Positions 34,676 through 40,539 of a stretch of 40,539 bases of DNA are shown here, in pieces; the stretch's first letter is position 1, and each line of letters starts with the position of its first letter. Source of the stretch: Snodgrassella alvi. Lineage in GTDB: Bacteria > Pseudomonadota > Gammaproteobacteria > Burkholderiales > Neisseriaceae. The stretch spans positions 1-40,539 of the forward strand of contig NZ_MEIO01000059.1 of NCBI RefSeq assembly GCF_002777745.1. Direction: 5' to 3'. The translations under genes and the position numbers were made by a program. The notes beneath the pieces are model-generated. The model saw only the letters and a program-made list of their open reading frames with translations, was not told the DNA's origin and made no database searches.

Positions 34676-37600
34676 TTAGGCTAAGTTTTTTGCCATATCA
34701 GCAACAATACCTTCAAAAAATTTCATAAATGCTTTCTTAAAAACAGGACTTGTCAAAATATCGCCGGATATATTTTTACCATTGTAAGAAAAGTCGATTT
34801 TTAGTGTTTCAGTCGCCCCAGCGTGGTCGCTGGCTGCTGCCGGCTGTGTGTTAGCGTCATTTGCCAATTTATTTCCGACAAGTAGGGTTTGAGCCTCAAT
34901 TTTGGACGCATGCACAAGATCCAGCTTTTGTTCCTTCGCGCCCGTTAATCCATCACCCTTTAACCCAGCCGCCACTGCACTAGCTGGGTTGGCTTGGTTA
35001 GCCGGTAGGTTCAACTTATCAACATTTAAATCTTCGACCTTTCTCTTTCCCGAGATAAAAAATACACCACTGTCCTCCTTTTTTTCTTCCTCTCGTTTCT
35101 TCTTCCAGTAATCCTCTTCTTTAAGTCGCGCCTCCTTGCTAAACATGCTTATTTTGCCAACACTTTTGGCTGTATCTGTTAAAGAAGTAGCCGCAGTATC
35201 TAGCTTTTCAGCAGCTTTTTTGGTTTTGTCCTGTAACGTTTTCCAGCGTTCGAGTTGGTCGAGATAAACCTTTGCTTGATTTAGTTGTTCAGCTGAGGCT
35301 CCCTGTTTCTGCAAATCATAAAGCTGCTTCTGCGTCTCAGTCATGCCTAGTTTGGCAACCTGATCTTTTAAGCTAGCCAAAGTCTGTGTTACTTGTAGCT
35401 GCGCCTGTAATTGCTCAACCAATTTATTAGTAACCTGCGCCTCGCGGATTTTTTCTGCTGACGCATTCTTTGATGCAAGCTGAAAGGCAATCAGCCCATC
35501 TTTACCGCCAGCCAATTCCGCTGCTAGCTCGGCGGCTTTGGTTTTCATGTCTTTCAGGTATTTGTTATTTTCTTCACGGTTTTTCTTTTCGTCTTCCAGT
35601 GCTTTCTGGTGGGCGTATAGTTTTTGCGTATCTTCAACTTTTGCTTTTGCTGCCGCCACCTGCGCTGCTGTAGCTCCTTTCCGCGCCATAGTTTCCAGCG
35701 CTATTTGCTGCTTGGATATTTCAATCTCTTCAGATGTTTTACCAAAATTCTTGACTGCTTCTGCGATCTTGTCGTGTGCTTGGGTTATTGATTCGGAAAG
35801 TTCGCCAACCTCAACTTTGGCGGTTGCAGCCCTAACCTTTTTTACCAACTCTTCAGCGGCTTTTATTGCCGCTTCATTTTGTGTTTTGGTTTTTAATTGA
35901 GCCAGCAACTCTTCTGCATTCTTTGTTGCTAGCTGTTGCTTGGACTTCCCTAACTCCTCGGCCGCCTTTTCAGTTTTGTCAGATAGCTTTTGCAATTTTT
36001 CTTTTGCATCAATCGCCTCTTTACTCAAATCGGCAGTTTTAGGGTCTTTTTGTCTGGCTTCATGCTCCTTTTTCAGTTGCTCCTGCTTTTTAGCATCCTT
36101 TTCTTCCTGCTCTGTTTGGAATGTAATCAAACCTTTAAGGCGAAATTCGCCTTTAGAATTGTGCGTTAAATCATATAAACGTGTCCCTAATGTTTCTACA
36201 TCATTTTTTAGGAATCCAACTTTTCTTAAAATGGTGTCAAACACATCACTAATTGTGTTATGTGGGTCTTGTCCATTAAATAGTGCATGTATAGATTTGC
36301 CTACTTGATAGACTGAATACGCTGCTGCTGCAGTAACGGCTATGAGTGCCCCAACTCCACCTACCGCCGTCGCGATTCCGCCCACTGCCGTTGCACGGAA
36401 TGCAGTGACCGCCATACCCAATTTTTTAAAGCTATCCTTAAGAGATAGGATATTCTGAACGGCTGCACTGCCCTTTACTGTCGTCAGAGAGGCGGCATAT
36501 ACGGCGTTAGCTTGCGCTGCTTTCGTAGCCGCAGCTGCTTGTAGCGCGAGAGATGCAGTAAATGCAACTACTTCCGCAGTTGTTGCCAGCAAAAAGGAGG
36601 CAAGCTTTACTCCAAGAAAGCCCAGCACAGCAGCGGCAACCAGATCAATGTTATTAGCCACCGCCTGCAAAGTAGCAGTTAATACTTTAGCCGCTCCGGA
36701 TGCTTCATTAGCTCCACCGATAAACATAGTAAGCTGTGTTTTGATGTTCTGTAGTGCCTGATCTATCGTGCGGCTTGTTTTGGAAAAATCTGTTTCAATC
36801 TGCTTGGATTGCTTCATAATTGCATCAATAAGCTGTTGAGACGTGATTTTCCCGCTAGCGCCTAAAGTTTTTAACGCACCAACTGTTACGCCCATGCCTT
36901 TAGCAATAGCCATTGATAAGCCGGGCGCCTGTTCCATTACTGAATTAAGCTCCTCGCCACGTAATACACCAGACGCCAGAGCCTGTCCTAGCTGGATAAG
37001 CGCAGCCTCCTGTGACTTTGCGCTACCGCCGCCAATTACCATAGCCTTGCTTATCAGTTCGGTAACTGTAAGCAGTTTTTGGCCAGATAATCCCGCCTGA
37101 TCTGATGCTTGCGCCAGTCGCTGGTAAATTGCCGCGGTAGCGTCCAGATTTTGTCCTGTGCTGCTTGATATCCGTGCCAAACCTGCGCGTACTTCTTGTA
37201 ACTGCTTTTCCGAATCTGTTACCAGCTTGATGCGGTTAGTTAAAGTTGTATAAGTATCCAGCATGCCTTTAACTTCGTTAATACTAAAGGCACCAATTGC
37301 ATATTTAGCAATACTGGCAAATGCGCTTTTTAACGCAGGAGCAGTAGCGCTCACTCCATCTAATTCAGTTTTTAACTTTTCTACCTCGCCGCGTACTTTC
37401 TTGACCTCTTCGGCGCTTCCCGGAACAAACCCCTCGCTTGCCATTGCTTTTGATGATGCTATTATCTGGGTAACTTCTTTATGCAGCGCCTCTAGTTGTT
37501 GCGTCCATTTAGTGGAAACGCTAAGATTATGCCGCGCAGCAGTAGTCATTTTTTCAATGCCGGCGCTGGCCTTTCCCTGCGATTGCGTCCAGTTTTTAGT

Positions 37601-38176
37601 TCTGGTGACTAAAGTTTTAAATTGCTTGTTGTATTCAGTAAATGCCTTAGTAACTTTATCCACTTTGACTGCTATCAGTTCAAGCGTCTCTAATACCTTT
37701 TTTTGTTCGCTGATAAAGCTGGCGGAATCGGCCATTTTAATGTTAACGGCTAGTTCTGTTTTGATTCTCAGATCATCTTTCAGTCTTTTAATTTCACCGC
37801 GGAATTGCTCAACCGATCCCAATGAGGCTGTACCGACATCAACGCCAGTAAATGCTTCTAATGCGGATTTTGCCTGTAAAACCTCTTTGCGAAGATGTTT
37901 ATACTGTGCTGATGCATTACTTACGTTGGCGCTGTTTTTTTGTAGAGAAACGGACGCTACATCCACGGCAGAAACAAGGCCGTTCTGCGCTTGAGACAGT
38001 TTTTTTGCATCTACCGAAATACTGTTTATTTTTTTTGCATAGCCGCTGGCAGCCTGTTTCACCCTATCAAATTTTACAGTCAACTGCTCAGATAAACTTA
38101 TTACGCGCTGTTGTTCACTAATGAACTGCGTATCATCCATACGAACTTTGGCGACCAATTCAGCAATACCAGACAT
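34676..38176 (-). CDS. Tail tape measure protein
   Basis: Protein of 1166 residues starting at MSGIAELVAKVRMDDTQF (ATG at 38176 with GGAG 9 nt upstream). The upstream ATG at 38203 lies inside a terminator and is rejected. Residues ~290-460 are the tape measure N-terminal domain with INEVKGMLDTYTTLTNRI and LGQALASGVLRGEELNSV. Hydrophobic segments follow near 510-630, then long coiled coils with many KA/EL repeats. The first ~280 residues contain two similar blocks, MDDTQFISEQQRV and SASFISEQKKV, each followed by coiled coil. It sets tail length in a siphophage-type or myophage-type tail. Confidence 0.93.
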   Translation of the reverse strand: MSGIAELVAKVRMDDTQFISEQQRVISLSEQLTVKFDRVKQAASGYAKKINSISVDAKKLSQAQNGLVSAVDVASVSLQKNSANVSNASAQYKHLRKEVLQAKSALEAFTGVDVGTASLGSVEQFRGEIKRLKDDLRIKTELAVNIKMADSASFISEQKKVLETLELIAVKVDKVTKAFTEYNKQFKTLVTRTKNWTQSQGKASAGIEKMTTAARHNLSVSTKWTQQLEALHKEVTQIIASSKAMASEGFVPGSAEEVKKVRGEVEKLKTELDGVSATAPALKSAFASIAKYAIGAFSINEVKGMLDTYTTLTNRIKLVTDSEKQLQEVRAGLARISSSTGQNLDATAAIYQRLAQASDQAGLSGQKLLTVTELISKAMVIGGGSAKSQEAALIQLGQALASGVLRGEELNSVMEQAPGLSMAIAKGMGVTVGALKTLGASGKITSQQLIDAIMKQSKQIETDFSKTSRTIDQALQNIKTQLTMFIGGANEASGAAKVLTATLQAVANNIDLVAAAVLGFLGVKLASFLLATTAEVVAFTASLALQAAAATKAAQANAVYAASLTTVKGSAAVQNILSLKDSFKKLGMAVTAFRATAVGGIATAVGGVGALIAVTAAAAYSVYQVGKSIHALFNGQDPHNTISDVFDTILRKVGFLKNDVETLGTRLYDLTHNSKGEFRLKGLITFQTEQEEKDAKKQEQLKKEHEARQKDPKTADLSKEAIDAKEKLQKLSDKTEKAAEELGKSKQQLATKNAEELLAQLKTKTQNEAAIKAAEELVKKVRAATAKVEVGELSESITQAHDKIAEAVKNFGKTSEEIEISKQQIALETMARKGATAAQVAAAKAKVEDTQKLYAHQKALEDEKKNREENNKYLKDMKTKAAELAAELAGGKDGLIAFQLASKNASAEKIREAQVTNKLVEQLQAQLQVTQTLASLKDQVAKLGMTETQKQLYDLQKQGASAEQLNQAKVYLDQLERWKTLQDKTKKAAEKLDTAATSLTDTAKSVGKISMFSKEARLKEEDYWKKKREEEKKEDSGVFFISGKRKVEDLNVDKLNLPANQANPASAVAAGLKGDGLTGAKEQKLDLVHASKIEAQTLLVGNKLANDANTQPAAASDHAGATETLKIDFSYNGKNISGDILTSPVFKKAFMKFFEGIVADMAKNLA

Positions 38177-38193
38177 GGTAGGCTCCAATAAAA

Positions 38194-38214
38194 AAGCCAG
38201 CACGAGGCTGGCTT
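38194..38214 (-). terminator. Factor-independent terminator
   Basis: AAGCCAGC / GCTGGCTT with a 5-nt loop followed by six T on the minus strand. It lies between the J-domain-like gene and the tape measure start. Confidence 0.85.
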
Positions 38215-38312
38215 GAATTTGTTACAGAATTATATGTTATTTATAATTTTCATTAGTCATACAAAATTTCTTTTCCCGATGGTGGTAATCTTTATACAAC
38301 CAAGCGTGTTTA

Positions 38313-39134
38313 TTAATAAATCGAAACCTTCTTTCTTGCGTTGTCTACTTTATCTACTAATTCTTGATATAGAGACTCCGCTTCAGTGTATGCTTCAGAA
38401 CCTGAGTATTTATATTTATCCAAACTATCCATAGCTTCCTTGCCCTCTTTCCGTATCGATTCAAGCTTTTCCCACTGCTTAACATCACCCATCACTTCAT
38501 CATAGTTTAATTTTTCGCAACGTATTTTCCATAAAGCACTTACATACACCTCTTCAGTTTCATCAAGCGGTTTACTTGACGGAACCAGCGTGGTATTTTT
38601 TTCCTCAACTTCATAAACAAAACGCTGCTTACCACCATATCCACCAGTAGCCACCTTTGCATTGACTTCTCCACAATAACTGGTAAGCTTGCCGTTAACA
38701 ACTTTTCTAATATTATAAAATTTAGCTGAATCAGGGTCTTTTAATATGTCCCGTACGGCGTCTTTAACCTCCCATAAAGGCTTGTAATGCTTAAAGTAAA
38801 CAACAGCCCCTGCAACAACCCCTACTGCGACCACGCTTGCTAGAATCACATACAGATTTTTCTTGCTCCGTGTTGTTTTCTTAGGTGGTGGTAGCTTTGC
38901 CTCCTCTGTCTCTTTAGATTTGGTTAACTCTTCCAAGACTTCTGGACATTCTGCAAATAGCTGTGCATTGTATTTCTTACGCTCCTCAGGGTTTAGCAGT
39001 GTAGCTTTGCAAAGCTTTAGATCATCCAGCTCCACCAATTGAAGCTGCGCCATTTGGCGCATGGCTTTTACTATTTCTGTATCAGAAGCTGTAGGCGCAA
39101 CTCCCAAAAGTGCATACAAATTCTTGAACGACAT
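38313..39134 (-). CDS. Membrane protein with degenerate J-domain-like start
   Basis: Protein of 273 residues. Residues 4-70 resemble a J domain (NLYALLGVAPTASDTEIVK ... LLNPEERKKYNAQL), but the HPD tripeptide between helices II and III is absent. A basic linker (KKTTRSKKN) leads to one membrane helix (LYVILASVVAVGVVAGAVVYF). Outside it a domain has LKDPDSAKFYNIRK, SYCGEVNAKVATGGYGG and RFVYEVE, a pattern found in many small phage and plasmid proteins. A helical end follows. Its place between phage structural genes with a terminator on each side suggests a moron-type accessory gene. Confidence 0.7.
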   Translation of the reverse strand: MSFKNLYALLGVAPTASDTEIVKAMRQMAQLQLVELDDLKLCKATLLNPEERKKYNAQLFAECPEVLEELTKSKETEEAKLPPPKKTTRSKKNLYVILASVVAVGVVAGAVVYFKHYKPLWEVKDAVRDILKDPDSAKFYNIRKVVNGKLTSYCGEVNAKVATGGYGGKQRFVYEVEEKNTTLVPSSKPLDETEEVYVSALWKIRCEKLNYDEVMGDVKQWEKLESIRKEGKEAMDSLDKYKYSGSEAYTEAESLYQELVDKVDNARKKVSIY

Positions 39135-39273
39135 TAACGCTTTTCCTTTGCATAAAAGGCGAGAATAACATAATTAACATAAGTTAAGTTTAACCACGTT
39201 ATTATGATTTAAACATATGTTGTCTACTGAATTTTCTGCTTATTGATAAAATCAATAACTTAGCCTTATACAG

Positions 39274-39855
39274 CTAGTCAGCATAAATATCTGTTGTTGT
39301 GGTAATCGTGCTATTAGTCGCAAGTCCGCGACAAGCATCTGTAAAATCATTGCGTAAGCTATAGGACTTGTTAACCACCCTCATATAAATAGGTATAGCT
39401 CTGCCGCCTTGTAACTGGTCGCCCAGCTCTATACCCTCTCCACCCACGGCACTGTCTAGCCCAGCTTGCGTTAGTGATATCTTTATATCAGTGTGCCTGA
39501 ATGCTTCGCCTAAGACTTTAAACCACGCGCTGCCGGAAACACCTGAAATATAATCTACCCACCATCTTGGTTCTTCGCTACCAGTTCTGCCCGGAGTAAT
39601 GCACTGGTAGATATAACCGTTAGGATTGCTTGGCTCAATTATATTGCCATAATCATAATATTTGTTAGGCTGCCACTTTTTTATCAGGTTAACCGGCTTA
39701 AGTATGATTTGTGCATCTGTTTCTGGGCTCAGTACTTCGTCACTTTGGCTGCTACCAAAATATAAAACCACATCCAGATTACCCACACCATTAAATATAA
39801 GGCGGGTGTTGGCCGGATTTCGCATTTTTTTATCTGTATATAACATGAATGCCAT
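39274..39855 (-). CDS. Phage structural protein, function unknown
   Basis: Protein of 193 residues from MAFMLYTDKKMRNPAN (ATG at 39855 with AGAGG upstream). The ATG at 39876 overlaps the previous stop but has no better signal. It contains WQPNKYYDYGNIIEPSNPNG and YIYQCITPGRTGSEEPRWW, a carbohydrate-binding-like or minor tail motif often seen in tail proteins. The end is VNKSYSLRNDFTDACRGLA. It is coupled to the upstream gene. Probably a tail or tail-assembly protein; not firmly identified. Confidence 0.6.
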   Translation of the reverse strand: MAFMLYTDKKMRNPANTRLIFNGVGNLDVVLYFGSSQSDEVLSPETDAQIILKPVNLIKKWQPNKYYDYGNIIEPSNPNGYIYQCITPGRTGSEEPRWWVDYISGVSGSAWFKVLGEAFRHTDIKISLTQAGLDSAVGGEGIELGDQLQGGRAIPIYMRVVNKSYSLRNDFTDACRGLATNSTITTTTDIYAD

Positions 39856-39872
39856 TTTTAACCTCTGCTGTT

Positions 39873-40539
39873 TCATGGTTTGGTTGGTTTTTGGGTGCCA
39901 TTGCCGCCAATATCATTACCGTTATTATCGCCACCACCATTGCCTCCCCCAGTTATACCTCCTGTTCCGTTACCGCCATTACTGTCTCCTGCTTTTTTCG
40001 TTTCGGTATAAATTTTGGTGATTACTCCGCCGCTTGGCTTGTCTATGTAAATTACCCCCTGATCGTCGTTATCGTTATACTTATCCAATAAGGCATAAAA
40101 TTCAGGATATGTTAAAGCGTTACTGTAGACTTCAGCCTGTGCTACGCCACCATTGAAAGGGCTTATACTGTCTTCATTACCGTTTTCATCTTCATAATCA
40201 ACCCATGTATCGGTGTTAAAATCAAACAGCCAGAAATAATTAAGCTCGTTCAATGGCAAAATATTTAGTTCGTGGTAGCTAAATCTATGATAGACACCAG
40301 CCAGTCCCAAGCCGTTGCTGCTGCTAAAATTTAGCCCTATGCTGCTCCAGCGGTCGTTATCGTTCAGGTAGATGCCGGTTTGGGTTTTTGTTACGGCATT
40401 TTCTTCTGTGTTGCGCTTACGATAGTATGTGACAATCTGTAAATCCTGTACGGCCACAATCAGCAATTCATCGTTACCATTGTCTCCTTTCTCACCGTAC
40501 AGCACGCATAAAATCAATGGGAAGCCGGCAAATTGCCCC
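39873..40539 (-). CDS. Phage tail-associated protein, 5' end outside window
   Basis: Frame open to the right edge (GQFAGFPLILCVLYGEKGDN before the first in-window start). It has a jelly-roll-like pattern typical of concanavalin/LamG-type domains (TQTGIYLNDNDRWSSIGLN, GVYHRFSYHELNILPL, FNGGVAQAEVYSNALTYPE) and a Gly/Asn-rich C-terminal tail. The role is probably host-surface binding or display on the tail or capsid. Coupled to the next gene by overlap of the stop and the ATG at 39876. Confidence 0.55.
   Translation of the reverse strand, partial: GQFAGFPLILCVLYGEKGDNGNDELLIVAVQDLQIVTYYRKRNTEENAVTKTQTGIYLNDNDRWSSIGLNFSSSNGLGLAGVYHRFSYHELNILPLNELNYFWLFDFNTDTWVDYEDENGNEDSISPFNGGVAQAEVYSNALTYPEFYALLDKYNDNDDQGVIYIDKPSGGVITKIYTETKKAGDSNGGNGTGGITGGGNGGGDNNGNDIGGNGTQKPTKP

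Noticed and set aside
36843-37994. Plus-strand open frames opposite the tape measure gene
   Set aside because: Antisense shadows of a well supported coding region, Ser/Ala/Leu-rich and without motifs.
38176-38203. Upstream start for the tape measure gene
   Set aside because: The extra codons lie in the terminator stem, and the ATG at 38176 has a good ribosome binding site.

Overview
The window reads as an accessory region of a moderately AT-rich Gram-negative bacterium. The combination of an Rhs toxin operon with orphan tip arrays, an IS3-family element and a prophage is what I would expect of a betaproteobacterium such as the Neisseriaceae bee-gut symbiont Snodgrassella. That assignment is an inference from style and composition; no species marker gene is present.

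Left part (about 1-17,000, almost all minus strand): an array of broken Rhs C-terminal cassettes. Cassettes carry varying remnants of the RHS core, a toxin tip that differs from cassette to cassette, and one or more small AT-rich genes that fit the position of immunity genes. I can separate at least eight tips or tip remnants. Immunity-type genes include a pair that look DUF7336-like, three DUF4279 proteins (one frameshifted), a pair of 171-174 residue paralogues, a family of four ~200 residue paralogues, and several singletons. One partial and one complete degenerate IS3-family copy interrupt the array.

Middle part (17,066-29,954, minus strand): the intact source locus. It runs rhodanese-fold exported protein, 1265-residue exported NIDO/Ig/CARDB-like scaffold, 1382-residue Rhs protein with a Sec signal peptide, then a small lipoprotein that overlaps the Rhs stop codon. 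An 810-residue exported CARDB/SdrB-type protein lies just upstream behind its own terminator. No PAAR, VgrG or other T6SS gene is visible, and the Rhs protein starts with a signal peptide instead of a PAAR domain. The likely picture is a Sec-exported, surface-displayed Rhs toxin with dedicated scaffold proteins. Its tip is replaced by recombination in the RHS core, leaving old tips and their immunity genes downstream.

Right part (31,595-40,539): a decayed tyrosine integrase reads rightward toward a 51-nt 3' fragment of tRNA-Ala(GGC), which is probably an attachment-site scar. Beyond it lie late phage genes on the minus strand: two structural proteins, a J-domain-like membrane protein, tape measure, two membrane proteins, a 41-residue membrane protein, an M15 endolysin and overlapping Rz/Rz1 spanins. 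Many factor-independent terminators separate them. Two long stretches (26,396-27,444 and 29,955-31,594) hold no gene I can support.
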